This document shows positions 23,626 to 33,357 of a stretch of 49,666 nucleotides of DNA, piece after piece. Both the position numbers and the translations under genes were made by a program. The first letter of the stretch is position 1. Each line of letters starts with the position of its first letter. The notes under the pieces were generated by a model. The model worked only from the letters and a program-made list of their open reading frames with translations. It was not told where the DNA came from and searched no databases. This DNA comes from an uncultured bacterium. GTDB taxonomy: Bacteria; Hydrogenedentota; Hydrogenedentia; Hydrogenedentales; Hydrogenedentaceae. The stretch lies in NCBI GenBank assembly GCA_938014335.1, contig CALLRP010000039.1:1-49666 (forward strand). The letters are read 5' to 3'.

Positions 23626-25155
23626 ATGGCTGAATTCATCATTGGGACAGGACAAACGCCAACTGTTCGTGTTATTGTAAAAACGATAGAAGAACAAATT
23701 CGATTAAAAGAGGGGATTCCTCGTTTTATATTAGCACGAGCTAATAACATAGAATTTGAAGCGGAAAGGGATGATTTCCAAGGAAATTTTACCCGTTGGA
23801 TACTTCGCATGCGTGTTCCGGAGGCGTGTCTTAACAGGATATTAGGCGTAGTCAAAGAGAATTCGGATGTATGTAGTGCAGAACGCCAACAGGAATGGCT
23901 TATTGTTTCAACAAAAGATGGAATTCCTGCAAATCTTTTACCCAAAGTTTATTCTGCTATTGATAAAGTTTGTCAATGTGTTACTTTGCCTGAAGTATGG
24001 AAAGTCCGAGGAGACCGTTACCGTATTGATAGAATAAGTCCCGAACTTCTATTCCAAGCAATGATACAGTATAAAGCTAGTGATGTCCATTTATCCCCTG
24101 GAGAATGCCCTTTATTCCGAGTAGACGGAGATATGAGACACTCTGAACTTATGGGACCTCTTTCTGCTATTCAAATATTAGACCTTATTCGTCAGATCAT
24201 TCCCGACCGTTATCGTGAAGAATTTGAGAGAGCCAATCAGACCAGTTTTAGTTATCATCAGGCAGGGTTGGGCTATGCTCGTGTGTCTGCGTTTTATAAG
24301 ATGGGTGCGCCTCACTGTACTTTCCGATTTTTGCCTGAAAGGATTCCTTCTTTTGAAGAATTAAATATTCCCAAAAATACCATGTTAGAAATAGCGGAAA
24401 TAAACCATGGTCTTGTGTTAGTAACCGGGATGACAGGTAGCGGGAAAACAACAACTGTTGCTGCTATTATTGACTGGATAAACGCACATAAGTCTTACCA
24501 TATTTTAACAATCGAAAACCCAATTGAGTATGTTCATGTGAACAAAAAATCCATAATTTCTCAAAGGAATATGGGCGATGATGTAATGACCTTTAATGAG
24601 GCGGTAACGGGTGCCCTTCGACATGACCCGGATGTAATCGTAATTGGAGAGATGCGAGACCCAGACACAATTCGTGCAGCAATAAATGCAGCCGCTACAG
24701 GACACCTGGTGATAAGCACTCTACATTCGAACACAGCCTCGGAAGTGGTTAATCGTATTGTAAGCTTCTTCGACCCCTCTGAACGAGACCTGGTCCGATT
24801 GCAACTACGAGATTGTATCAGATGTATTATTTGTCAGCGACTTGTTCCTAAAGTTGGTGGAGGCCGAATTCCCGCACTCGAAATTATGTATAATGATATA
24901 AAAGCAATTAATGATGGTATTCTCTCAGGTGATACGGACCTTATTCGTGTGGGTATGCAACAGACAGTCTCTCATTCCTTTATCTTTGAACAATATATAC
25001 ATAAACTCTATAAAGATGAAAGAATAACCCTTGAGCATGCCCGTGAAGCAGTAACAGACCGTAGTACTCTCGACCAATTGCTTATGGGAACTTATTCTGT
25101 ACCTCGTCTGGATTCTATTAAAGGGAAGAGTGAACACGAGGCATTCCGTGTATAA
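23626..25155 (+). CDS. PilT-like type IV pilus retraction ATPase with an extra N-terminal domain
   Basis: The 509-residue protein has an unrecognised N-terminal region of about 140 residues. After it comes a PilT-type core that begins LLFQAMIQYKASDVHLSPGE. Motor motifs are Walker A GMTGSGKTTT (about residue 268), the Asp box LTIENPIEYVH, Walker B PDVIVIGEMRDPDTI, and the His box TGHLVISTLHSNTA. QRLVPK and ALEIMYND are typical of PilT/PilU. These hexameric ATPases disassemble pilin for retraction and twitching. Common PilT proteins are 340-380 residues, so the N-terminal addition is real extra material. The neighbours are not pilus genes, but a stand-alone MshEN protein is encoded at 48481-49458. 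Confidence 0.85.
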   Translation: MAEFIIGTGQTPTVRVIVKTIEEQIRLKEGIPRFILARANNIEFEAERDDFQGNFTRWILRMRVPEACLNRILGVVKENSDVCSAERQQEWLIVSTKDGIPANLLPKVYSAIDKVCQCVTLPEVWKVRGDRYRIDRISPELLFQAMIQYKASDVHLSPGECPLFRVDGDMRHSELMGPLSAIQILDLIRQIIPDRYREEFERANQTSFSYHQAGLGYARVSAFYKMGAPHCTFRFLPERIPSFEELNIPKNTMLEIAEINHGLVLVTGMTGSGKTTTVAAIIDWINAHKSYHILTIENPIEYVHVNKKSIISQRNMGDDVMTFNEAVTGALRHDPDVIVIGEMRDPDTIRAAINAAATGHLVISTLHSNTASEVVNRIVSFFDPSERDLVRLQLRDCIRCIICQRLVPKVGGGRIPALEIMYNDIKAINDGILSGDTDLIRVGMQQTVSHSFIFEQYIHKLYKDERITLEHAREAVTDRSTLDQLLMGTYSVPRLDSIKGKSEHEAFRV

Positions 25156-25251
25156 CTTCATAGAAGAATTGGTCGTCTATTTGCATTTATATAATCCATC
25201 CATTCAATAATAAACTGTTCATAAAATCAAAGGTGTTTAGCTACTAAAATA

Positions 25252-26310
25252 ATGAAGAAGTTTATTTTAAATTTCCTTGCTTTTTTATTGGGGTGTTTTG
25301 TTCTTTTATGCATATTCCTGATTCTTGAAATTATTTCAAGATATTATTATGATAGAAATTTCAAAATAATTTATGAACATAATCCTCCCTTAACTATTCG
25401 TAGTGATACTGATAAAACAAGGAAACTCAACGCAGGAATAAAAGGTAGGGGGGTGATAAAACAGGGTTCATTCCCCCCTATTACATACACTTATTCCATA
25501 GATAAAAAGGGGAGAAGAATTACATATCCCGTTTCAGAAACAGAAAAAAAAGTAAATTGTTTGTTTTTTTGCTGTTCTTTTACCTACGGGATAGGAGTAA
25601 ATGATGATGAAACACTACCTTCTCAGTTTGCGATTCGAAATCCCTATTGTGCGGCTTACAATTATGGACTTCCTGGAGGAGCACCTCAAGACATATATCT
25701 TGCCACATTAGAACCTGATTTTGCTGATGATATAAAAAACTTACCCACTATTGTTATATATACTTTTATTGAAAATCATTTAAGGAGATTAGTAGGGTCA
25801 TGGTCTATAATCGGGAAATGGGGAAAGAAACTTCCATGTATTGAGTTAAATAATGGAAGACTTGAATATTTAGGCGATTTTGGACAAGCCAAACCTCTTT
25901 CATGTTTTATTTTTGGGTTACTTTATAAATCTAATTTTGCCTCAATTTTGCTTCAATCAATGAAAATAGATTATCCTACCTCATTTGGGGAAAAAGATTT
26001 TGAGTTACTTCATTTACTGTTAACAAAAACTCGAGAAAACCTTTCTAAAAAATTTCCCCAAGTACAAATGATTTTTTTATTTTTTCCATTTTCTGCGGAT
26101 GCAGTTCCTAATTTGTATGAATTTTTTAATAAAAAAAAAGAGTATATTGTAATTGATTATCTTCATGATAACAATAAAAGAGAAATATTGTTAGAGTTGT
26201 TAAAGGAAAATAAATTTAGTTTTCCGGATACGCATCCGACACCTATAACTTACAGTTATGTTGCGGAATGGCTAACGGAAACTTTGAAAAACAGGGACTT
26301 AATACCTTAG
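25252..26310 (+). CDS. SGNH-hydrolase-like membrane-anchored protein
   Basis: The 352-residue protein has an N-terminal membrane segment (about residues 5-25, FLAFLLGCFVLLCIFLILEI) and an extracytoplasmic domain that resembles SGNH hydrolases. Block I appears as LFFCCSFTYGIGVNDDE, where Cys-Cys-Ser replaces the usual Gly-Asp-Ser. The C-terminal FPDTHPTP supplies the Asp-x-x-His pair. The middle Asn motif is not obvious, so activity is uncertain. No clear ribosome binding site is present. Its stop codon overlaps the stop of the convergent cysE gene. The general layout is like the SGNH protein at 989-2182, but the sequences are far apart. Confidence 0.6.
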   Translation: MKKFILNFLAFLLGCFVLLCIFLILEIISRYYYDRNFKIIYEHNPPLTIRSDTDKTRKLNAGIKGRGVIKQGSFPPITYTYSIDKKGRRITYPVSETEKKVNCLFFCCSFTYGIGVNDDETLPSQFAIRNPYCAAYNYGLPGGAPQDIYLATLEPDFADDIKNLPTIVIYTFIENHLRRLVGSWSIIGKWGKKLPCIELNNGRLEYLGDFGQAKPLSCFIFGLLYKSNFASILLQSMKIDYPTSFGEKDFELLHLLLTKTRENLSKKFPQVQMIFLFFPFSADAVPNLYEFFNKKKEYIVIDYLHDNNKREILLELLKENKFSFPDTHPTPITYSYVAEWLTETLKNRDLIP

Positions 26311-27104
26311 AGTCCTTCGCCGTTGGAAAAGAATTGGTCCATGACGAGGGCAGGGGCTTCCTCCGAAGTAGGTCCAATAGGTTTTGCAGGTACCCCTGCT
26401 ACTGTGGTATGTGGAGGAATATCTCGAAGTACTACCGCTCCTGATGCGACTTTTGCCCCTTCACCTACACGGACATTTCCCAATATCTTTGCACCCGCTG
26501 CAATTAACACTCCATCCCCAATTTTCGGGTGTCTATCTCCACGCACTTTCCCTGTTCCTCCTAAGGTTACTTCATGGAGCAATGAAACATTATTTCCAAT
26601 CACTGCGGTTTCTCCTATTACTACACCCGTGCCGTGGTCTATTAGTATTCCTTTTCCTATTCTTGCTGCGGGATGTATGTCAATTCCAAACACTTCGGAC
26701 ATTCTACTTTGTAGGAATAACGCCAGGTGATACCTTTCTCGATTCCAATAGTAATGGGCAACGCGATAGGATTGTAATGCCTGAAATCCTTTGAAATAAA
26801 GCAACGGTTGGCAAAACAATCGGCAGGCAGGGTCGCGGTCATGCACCGCCACCAAATCCGCACGAATGGCTTCACTTATTCCGGCTTCATTTGCAAAGGC
26901 TTCATCGAATAATTCACGCAAACTCACGGCAGGAAGGGTGATACTCTCTAATTTGCCGGCTAAATGAAAGCTTAAAACATCTTCTAAAGTTTTATGAGAT
27001 AAAATGGTCGATGAAAGGAAACTTGCGAGTAAGGGTTCTTTTTGGATACCTTCCTGGGCTTCTTCACGAATCCGTGCCCAGATAGGGTCAGCTTTCTTTC
27101 TCAT
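26307..27104 (-). CDS. cysE: Serine O-acetyltransferase
   Basis: CysE makes O-acetylserine, the acceptor for sulfide in cysteine synthesis. The N-terminal helical domain starts KADPIWARIREEAQEG, and RDPACRLFCQPLLYFKGFQA follows. The left-handed beta-helix contains the catalytic region GIDIHPAARIGKGILIDHG, with the conserved Asp/His, and GETAVIGNNVSLLHEVTLGG. The end has the GVPAKPIG loop. The ATG at 27104 is preceded by AAAGG at a spacing of 9 and matches the family N-terminus. The frame extends to a TTG at 27134, which I do not favour. Confidence 0.94.
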   Translation of the reverse strand: MRKKADPIWARIREEAQEGIQKEPLLASFLSSTILSHKTLEDVLSFHLAGKLESITLPAVSLRELFDEAFANEAGISEAIRADLVAVHDRDPACRLFCQPLLYFKGFQALQSYRVAHYYWNRERYHLALFLQSRMSEVFGIDIHPAARIGKGILIDHGTGVVIGETAVIGNNVSLLHEVTLGGTGKVRGDRHPKIGDGVLIAAGAKILGNVRVGEGAKVASGAVVLRDIPPHTTVAGVPAKPIGPTSEEAPALVMDQFFSNGEGL

Positions 27105-27205
27105 ATTAGATAACCTTTTTTTAACTGAAAACAACTAAATAGTCATAATTATTTGATATCATAATGTCTTATTATCGCATGCTGAATAAACAAAACTCTA
27201 AAATG

Positions 27206-28240
27206 TTAAGGCTGAATAAGTATACGCATTTCTGTTTTCTCACCTGCCTTTCGGAAGGCAGAAAGAGCATCCGATAGGGGATAAACAGAAGATATGTACC
27301 TTTTCACTTTAACAATTCCCTGAGATATAAGTTCAAGAGCCTGTCGGTGATGTCGTGGGACAGCCCCATGGGCTCCTGTAAGTAAGATTTCTTTGTAATG
27401 AATTATATTTGTATCAATAGGAGTAGGGGGCATATTCGGGGGTAAACCACCAAAGAAATTAACCCGTCCTCGATTCCTTACAATTTTAAGAGCATCTATT
27501 TGTGCTTCGGGTGATGAACAGGCGGTAAGAACTACATCTGCTCCTAAACCTCCCGTTTTTTCTAAAACACGAGTGTATAAATCTTCCTCAGAAGTGTATA
27601 TAACTATATCGGCTACTTCTTGAACAATACTCTCTCTTTTCCTTGTGCGATTTACCGCGATGACTTTTCCTGCACCCATTTTGCGAGCCACTTCCATCAA
27701 CATACAGCCAATAGGTCCTGCTCCAATAATAACTACAGTCTCACCTAAATTAATTCCGCATAGTTCCAGGGCATTTAGGCAACATGCTAATGGTTCTGCC
27801 ATCGCCGATTCTTCAAAAGAAACATTATCGGGTATGTGATGAACGGGACCATGCTCAACTACTAATGGATTTAGTAGAACATATTCTGCAAAACTGCCAG
27901 GGAATTGGTAGCCCATTGCATAATTTGTAGGACAAATATTGCCTATTCCCGCTTCACAATAGACACAAGTTCCACAAGGCACATCGGAACCTATTGCTAC
28001 ACGGTCTCCCACCTTGAAACGGGTTATGCCTTCTCCTACTTCAACAACTTCACCGGAGGCTTCATGTCCTAATATTGCGGGTGTCTTGACCCGACTGTTT
28101 CCATAATTAACAATTCTCACATCGGAGCCACAGATGGCACATGATTTCACTTTTACCAGTATGGAACCCGGAATTACTTGAGGTTTGGGGACCTCTTTCA
28201 AAACTAATCTACTGATTTCTTCTAATACTAACGCTAACAT
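27206..28240 (-). CDS. Zinc-dependent alcohol (polyol) dehydrogenase, MDR family
   Basis: This 344-residue medium-chain dehydrogenase has catalytic zinc ligands in CAICGSDVR and GHEASGEVVEVGEG, four structural-zinc cysteines in CGTCVYCEAGIGNIC, and the NAD-binding VVIIGAGPIGCMLMEVA. It is closest in type to sorbitol, threonine and related sugar-alcohol dehydrogenases, so it probably oxidises a polyol or hydroxy sugar. GAGGAGATTTAAAT before the ATG lies inside the end of the upstream dehydrogenase gene, and the two genes are 2 bases apart, so they are cotranscribed. Substrate unknown. Confidence 0.88.
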   Translation of the reverse strand: MLALVLEEISRLVLKEVPKPQVIPGSILVKVKSCAICGSDVRIVNYGNSRVKTPAILGHEASGEVVEVGEGITRFKVGDRVAIGSDVPCGTCVYCEAGIGNICPTNYAMGYQFPGSFAEYVLLNPLVVEHGPVHHIPDNVSFEESAMAEPLACCLNALELCGINLGETVVIIGAGPIGCMLMEVARKMGAGKVIAVNRTRKRESIVQEVADIVIYTSEEDLYTRVLEKTGGLGADVVLTACSSPEAQIDALKIVRNRGRVNFFGGLPPNMPPTPIDTNIIHYKEILLTGAHGAVPRHHRQALELISQGIVKVKRYISSVYPLSDALSAFRKAGEKTEMRILIQP

Positions 28241-28242
28241 AT

Positions 28243-29298
28243 TTAAATCTCCTCATTTACGAACATTGCTTTTACAGGGAAAACCTTTTTGTTATACATT
28301 TCAGTTAGTAATTCTTTTAATTCTTCAATAGAAACTTTATGTGTAATCAGTTTTGCATAAAGATTATTCTCTTTCCTAAATTCTTGCAAGACTACTTGCC
28401 ATTCATTTTTCGGATAAACATTTATTGATGAATTCCATATCCCTATAATTGCGATTTCTTTCCGTAGAATCGTTCCATATTGTTTTGAACCTACTCTCAT
28501 CTCTTCGCGGGCAGGATTACCCACCAGAACTACTTTTCCTGAAATACAACAACTATCTATGGCTGTCTCTAACCCTGCGGGATATCCCGTTGTTTCAAAA
28601 ACAATGTCAACACCATATTTACATTTCTGTTTTATCCAATCCGAAGCAGGGGTCTGGGTAGCATCCAAAAGATGCTGAAAACCTAAGGAACGAGCAACTC
28701 GGAGTTTCTCTACAACAATATCTGTCATATATACTTCTGCTCCTGCGGACTGTGCCCATAGAGCAATCAATAACCCAATAGTTCCCGCGCCGGTAACCAG
28801 TACCGAATCTCCTACACTTATTTGTGCCTTTCTCACCGCATGCAAAGCAACCGCACAAGGCTCTGTCATTGCGGAAGTAGTCCCAGGTACGCCATCCGGG
28901 ACGGGAATCATATTATTTCTTGGAACCGTTACATATTCGGCGAACCCCCCATCTCTGCGTGAACCTAAATAATCATAATTCAAACATTGTGTGTATAAAC
29001 CCGAATAACAAGAAGAACATTGTCGGCAAGGGATTAATGGATAAACAACCACATGCCGTCCTACCCAATCCTTTCCTGTTTCTGAACCTACTTTCTCAAC
29101 AACGCCAGAAAATTCATGTCCCGGGACCAATGGATACTTATAAGTTCCATGCTCAAATATGCGGGGTATATCGGAACCGCATATTCCACACGCCAGAACT
29201 CGAATTAAAACTTCGTCAGGCTTTGGAAAAGGGATGGGAATATCTTCCAACCTTAAATCTCCTGGAGCATATAATCGTAATGCCTTCATATTGTTCAT
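28243..29298 (-). CDS. Zinc-dependent alcohol dehydrogenase, MDR family (galactitol-phosphate dehydrogenase-like)
   Basis: This 351-residue paralogue of the next gene shows CGICGSDIPRIFEHG and PGHEFSGVVEKVGSE for the catalytic zinc, CRQCSSCYSGLYTQC for the structural zinc, and VLVTGAGTIGLLIALWA for NAD binding. The LRLEDIPIPFPKPDEVLIRV beginning is typical of the GatD/sorbitol dehydrogenase branch. An ATG at 29289, with AGGA 10 bases upstream, is an alternative to the ATG at 29298. It is first in a two-gene operon, with a candidate promoter at 29367-29396. The two enzymes may act in successive steps on the same sugar, which is an inference. Confidence 0.88.
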   Translation of the reverse strand: MNNMKALRLYAPGDLRLEDIPIPFPKPDEVLIRVLACGICGSDIPRIFEHGTYKYPLVPGHEFSGVVEKVGSETGKDWVGRHVVVYPLIPCRQCSSCYSGLYTQCLNYDYLGSRRDGGFAEYVTVPRNNMIPVPDGVPGTTSAMTEPCAVALHAVRKAQISVGDSVLVTGAGTIGLLIALWAQSAGAEVYMTDIVVEKLRVARSLGFQHLLDATQTPASDWIKQKCKYGVDIVFETTGYPAGLETAIDSCCISGKVVLVGNPAREEMRVGSKQYGTILRKEIAIIGIWNSSINVYPKNEWQVVLQEFRKENNLYAKLITHKVSIEELKELLTEMYNKKVFPVKAMFVNEEI

Positions 29299-29366
29299 TT
29301 CCTATTAAAATCAGGCAATAAATTGTTTAGAAGTAAATTGTTTAATATCAAAGTTTCCCCGTGGAT

Positions 29367-29396
29367 ATTATACTGGAACACAATCCAATTTTTCAC
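29367..29396 (-). promoter_or_regulatory. Candidate promoter of the dehydrogenase pair
   Basis: On the minus strand GTGAAA (29391-29396), an 18-base spacer and a perfect TATAAT (29367-29372), about 70 bases upstream of the first ATG. Confidence 0.45.
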
Positions 29397-29497
29397 AAAA
29401 TTATCAAAATTAAAAAGTGATAAACGTCATATAAATTCATTATACTAATCCCCTAATTAAATCTTATTTCAAACTCAAAATCTAAAAATAGAATGTT

Positions 29498-32473
29498 ATG
29501 CATCTTTATAAACAAATACAAATATCATTGATAGTTCCCTTATTCCTGTTTTTATTCTATATATCTTCTATCCTCCATGGGCAAAGTATACAAACAGAAA
29601 TAGAGGTTAAATCACAGTATCTGTGGTTAAAAATTGATCCCGCGAAACAAGGTGTTATAACACAACTGGGTTTAATAAATCCGCCTGATAATATTTCGGG
29701 ACCCTTAGGTATGTTTCAGGAAGGATTTGGTGTGGGAAGTTTTTATGTCCCTAATAGAAAAATCAATGAAAAATGGGAACAAAATACACTCCCTGATGGA
29801 ACAAAGGAAATTAGATATACTTATAATTGTGAAGGACCGAATATACAGGGATTGAAAGTCAAAAGGACACTGCAACTTTCTCCTCGTGAGGCAGGACTGT
29901 CTATAAGATTAGAGGTTAAAAATGAAGGGACAGAAAGTCAATGGATTGCTCCATGGGTGGCTAATTCTATCAACCCTGGGGGAAAATGGAATGAGACTGA
30001 TAGGTTAGAATTGCCTACTACAGAAGGTATTGTTCCCATTACCTCAAGTCACCATTGGGTAGCCTCTCGGAATTGGTTTGCATATACAGACCAAGAACTG
30101 TTAACCAATGTATGTCTTATTTTTCATGCGGATATGCTCCATTCATTTTTAGCAGCGTGGGAACCACAAGAGAACAAACAAGGAGTACAATCATGGTTCC
30201 TCCCGTCTATACTTAAGCCTGGCGATACCTGGTCAACGATTTATAAACTATCTATTGTTCGTGGATTAAGTCATGTAAGTTTTGCTTCGGATGAAATCGC
30301 ATGTCAACTGGATTATAACGAAGAGGGAAAACTTATTTTACTTCTTTCGACTAATCGTGAATTTAAAAACATGCGTATTCAGTCTCGTGTTCTGGGACCG
30401 AGTGGAAAAGTATGGCGATTACCCACAAAAAAATTCGATTTTCAACCTAATACACTTATCCGCTGTACCTATGAATGGAAAGCGCCGAATCCGGGACGGT
30501 ATGATTTTCTCGCTCAATTAGAACAAGATGGAAAACCCTATTATCTTGGAAAAGAAACGGGGTCACCTCATGGCGGAATTGACACTCAATTTGTTGTAGG
30601 TACTCCTGAACCTCTTTCCACAAATGAAGATTTTTTCCCTCCCTGGACCGACGCTCCTAAATTACTGGATAAATCGCCCCGAAAATTAGAAAGAAGTTTT
30701 TTATTCCATAATTTTAAGGTAAAAATTTGGTCTGAACCCTCTCTCTTCAAAATTTTTCCGGAAGACAATCCCGAGCCTTCCCAACAACAAAACCCAGAAT
30801 TAAGAATTTTTCTTGCAAGGAAAGAGAGAGAATCCATTCAAATCGCTTTAAGAAATAATAGCGATAGTCCTTGCACCGTTCAATCTATTATTTCTGAAAT
30901 AAGAAATCGGCAAACGGGAATGTCTATTCCTAAAAATGTTATTTCTACTTATGAAGTAAGGTTTCACCCTGTTGTTATCCCTTCGTACTATGAAGGACCC
31001 ACAGGCTACTGGCCTGATATGCTTTATCCTGGGGATACAATAAAAATTGCACCCCAGACTACCTCTGTCTTTTGGTTGACTATTTATGCCCCCGAAACCT
31101 TACCCCCCGGTGATTATAAAGGTATCCTTGAACTTCAGAGTAATTGTTTTGACCCTGTGGAATTGGAATTAAATATTCATGTGTTTGACTTTGTTTTACC
31201 CGAAATACCTACATTGAAAACAGACTTCGGTTTTTCCTGGGATAATGCATTAAGAAGTGCCCAAATTCTTACAGGAGAAAAACCTAACGCTTCGGCAATT
31301 GCATCTGCATATTTACAAAATGCTATTGAGCATAGAGTAACCCTTCGCGAACTCACTCAATTGCCCCTTCCTAAAACCCCTGATTACAATCAAGAGCTTT
31401 CAAATATATTGCCTAAAATAAAACGACTTATTAAAGAGGGGATAAATACTTTTACCATCCCGCCCCCGATAATCAATCAACCTGAACAATTAAAAACACT
31501 CTATACTTTCCTTCAAGCAAACGATTTATTGAAGTTATTTTTTGTGCCCTTATGGGAATATCCCAAAGAAAATGAGAAGGAAAAACTATTAAATGTGATT
31601 ACCCAATGGAAGTCTCTTGCTCCTGAGACATCATTAATGATTACAACACGCGGACTTAATCCTGTACTCCCCGAAAATGTAGATATTTGGTGTATTCACA
31701 GCCCTGTGATGGATACCCAATACAACCGATACATATTAGAAAAAATTCAATCAGGACAAAAAGTCTGGTGGTTTGTTAACCATGCCCCGCCTCGTCCTTA
31801 TGCTAACTTCTTTCTTGATTTCGCTGGTATTGAACATCGAATTTTCTTCTGGCAAACATGGATGTTAGGGATTAAAGGTGTACATTACTGGTGTATTAAT
31901 TATTCCAAAGAAAAGGATCCCCAAAAATGTCCTCTTGATGTAATTCCGACAAATGGTGATGGCTTTCTTGTCTATCCGGGGAAAGAGGGGCCTCTTAACT
32001 CCATTCGCTGGGAAATTATTCGTGATGGAATTGAAGATTATGACTATTTAAGTATTTTTTCCCAACTCATAAAAGAACTTAAAGAAACGGCTCGTAATCC
32101 TGAATTATTACAACAGGCAGAAAAAATTTATAATTTTCAGGAATTCTGTCCGGACCTTGTTAACTTTTCAAGAGATCCAAAATGGCTCCTTTCTAAACGC
32201 ATAGAAATTGCAGAACATATTGAGCGGATGTTAAAAGCTCGCCAAATCAGTAACGAAACGAAAATATCTACTCCACAGACACAAGTCCCATCTTTACCCT
32301 CATCAACATCTCCACGACAGGAACCCCAAAGAATTACTCCGAAACCTGAAGAAAAAAGTCCTGCCCCACAGCAAGAGATAAAAGATATTCATCAAGAAAA
32401 ACCTGCTCCACCTATAAAAACACCCCTACCTAATCCCAAAAGTGTAGGATTTAAGAAGAAAATTAACGATTAA
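29498..32473 (+). CDS. Secreted DUF4091-domain protein, probable glycan-active enzyme
   Basis: This 991-residue protein has a Sec signal peptide (about residues 1-28, LIVPLFLFLFYISSILHG). It has a beta-rich N-terminal half and a TIM-barrel-like region from about 560, with a C-terminal DUF4091 domain at about 790-865. The domain's hallmarks are WMLGIKGVHYWCINYSK, GDGFLVYPGKEGPLNSIRWE and IRDGIEDYDYL. DUF4091 proteins are usually linked to glycoside hydrolase-like folds acting on polysaccharides. The last 70 residues are rich in Pro, Gln, Ser and Lys, and look like a linker or cell-wall-contacting tail. The gene stands alone between the dehydrogenase pair and lpxH. The exact substrate is unknown. 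Confidence 0.8.
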   Translation: MHLYKQIQISLIVPLFLFLFYISSILHGQSIQTEIEVKSQYLWLKIDPAKQGVITQLGLINPPDNISGPLGMFQEGFGVGSFYVPNRKINEKWEQNTLPDGTKEIRYTYNCEGPNIQGLKVKRTLQLSPREAGLSIRLEVKNEGTESQWIAPWVANSINPGGKWNETDRLELPTTEGIVPITSSHHWVASRNWFAYTDQELLTNVCLIFHADMLHSFLAAWEPQENKQGVQSWFLPSILKPGDTWSTIYKLSIVRGLSHVSFASDEIACQLDYNEEGKLILLLSTNREFKNMRIQSRVLGPSGKVWRLPTKKFDFQPNTLIRCTYEWKAPNPGRYDFLAQLEQDGKPYYLGKETGSPHGGIDTQFVVGTPEPLSTNEDFFPPWTDAPKLLDKSPRKLERSFLFHNFKVKIWSEPSLFKIFPEDNPEPSQQQNPELRIFLARKERESIQIALRNNSDSPCTVQSIISEIRNRQTGMSIPKNVISTYEVRFHPVVIPSYYEGPTGYWPDMLYPGDTIKIAPQTTSVFWLTIYAPETLPPGDYKGILELQSNCFDPVELELNIHVFDFVLPEIPTLKTDFGFSWDNALRSAQILTGEKPNASAIASAYLQNAIEHRVTLRELTQLPLPKTPDYNQELSNILPKIKRLIKEGINTFTIPPPIINQPEQLKTLYTFLQANDLLKLFFVPLWEYPKENEKEKLLNVITQWKSLAPETSLMITTRGLNPVLPENVDIWCIHSPVMDTQYNRYILEKIQSGQKVWWFVNHAPPRPYANFFLDFAGIEHRIFFWQTWMLGIKGVHYWCINYSKEKDPQKCPLDVIPTNGDGFLVYPGKEGPLNSIRWEIIRDGIEDYDYLSIFSQLIKELKETARNPELLQQAEKIYNFQEFCPDLVNFSRDPKWLLSKRIEIAEHIERMLKARQISNETKISTPQTQVPSLPSSTSPRQEPQRITPKPEEKSPAPQQEIKDIHQEKPAPPIKTPLPNPKSVGFKKKIND

Positions 32474-32607
32474 TAAGTAACTGTGTATATCCCAATAAAA
32501 AGTTCGCAATTATATGTAAAAAATTTTATTTCAAATTTTTAAGAATCAGTCTTTAATATCTAATTTTACTTTCTTCTTGTTATTGGAGTATCTATTTTGC
32601 AAATAAG

Positions 32608-33357
32608 TCATTTACCCTCTTCTTTTCGGCACAAATAAAATTTCTTACCATCCCATTTTACATAGGTTTTATTTTCGAGCCAGTCACCTGAATTAATACA
32701 CCAGCATAAACGATTGTTAACTTGAATAAGCGAGCACTCGGGTTTATGACAATGTCCTGCAATAACCGCATCACATATACCCTCCGTCAATTTTTCTATT
32801 GCATACGCTTTTATTGCTTCTACCTCTCTGTGGTGATGTGCTCCTTTATTTTCTTGCAACTTTCGACTACCTCTACTCATCCATTGAGCTATTCCCATAG
32901 CCCAATCGGGATGAATTAAACGAAAAGCGAAAATCAAAAAGGGGTTTCTTGCTAAAATCTTAAATAAGCGATAACCTCTGTCTTTTTTATTTAGTCCATC
33001 TCCATGGATAAGCAATGTTTTACAGCCATCAAAATCTATTATTGTTCCTGATTCTAAAATCTGAAATCCTATCTGCTCTAAACTTTTTCCCGCCCAGAAA
33101 TCATGGTTTCCACCGATAAAAAATAACTCCACCCCACTCCGATTCAGTTCATAAAAAGCATTTAAAACTTCAAAATATCCTGAAAAGATAACATGTTTAT
33201 ATTCAAACCAAAAATCAAAAATGTCTCCTAAACAAAAAATTCTGCGGGGAGGATTTGTTTTCCAACTGAGTAAAAATTCTGTAAATTCTCTACGATGGGA
33301 TAAATTCTTTTCCCCTACTTTTAAATGGATATCGGATAATATCAAGTCAAAACTCAC
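32608..33357 (-). CDS. lpxH: UDP-2,3-diacylglucosamine pyrophosphatase-like metallophosphoesterase (LpxH type)
   Basis: This calcineurin-like phosphoesterase of about 249 residues has the dimetal motifs LILSDIHLK, CLGDIFDFWFEY, FIGGNHDFWAG, LIHGDGLN and AGHCHKPE in order. The GDxxDxW and GNHDFW context is that of LpxH, which makes lipid X in lipid A synthesis, and it supports an outer membrane with LPS. The start is probably the GTG at 33357, which overlaps the lepB stop as GTGA with TAGG six bases upstream. A TTG two codons earlier is also in frame. Another YbbF-type phosphatase role cannot be excluded. Confidence 0.8.
   Translation of the reverse strand: MSFDLILSDIHLKVGEKNLSHRREFTEFLLSWKTNPPRRIFCLGDIFDFWFEYKHVIFSGYFEVLNAFYELNRSGVELFFIGGNHDFWAGKSLEQIGFQILESGTIIDFDGCKTLLIHGDGLNKKDRGYRLFKILARNPFLIFAFRLIHPDWAMGIAQWMSRGSRKLQENKGAHHHREVEAIKAYAIEKLTEGICDAVIAGHCHKPECSLIQVNNRLCWCINSGDWLENKTYVKWDGKKFYLCRKEEGK

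Noticed and set aside
32519..32540. AT-only hairpin AAAAATTT/AAATTTTT after the DUF4091 gene as a terminator
   Set aside because: The stem has no G-C pair and would be unstable; no convincing U tract follows.
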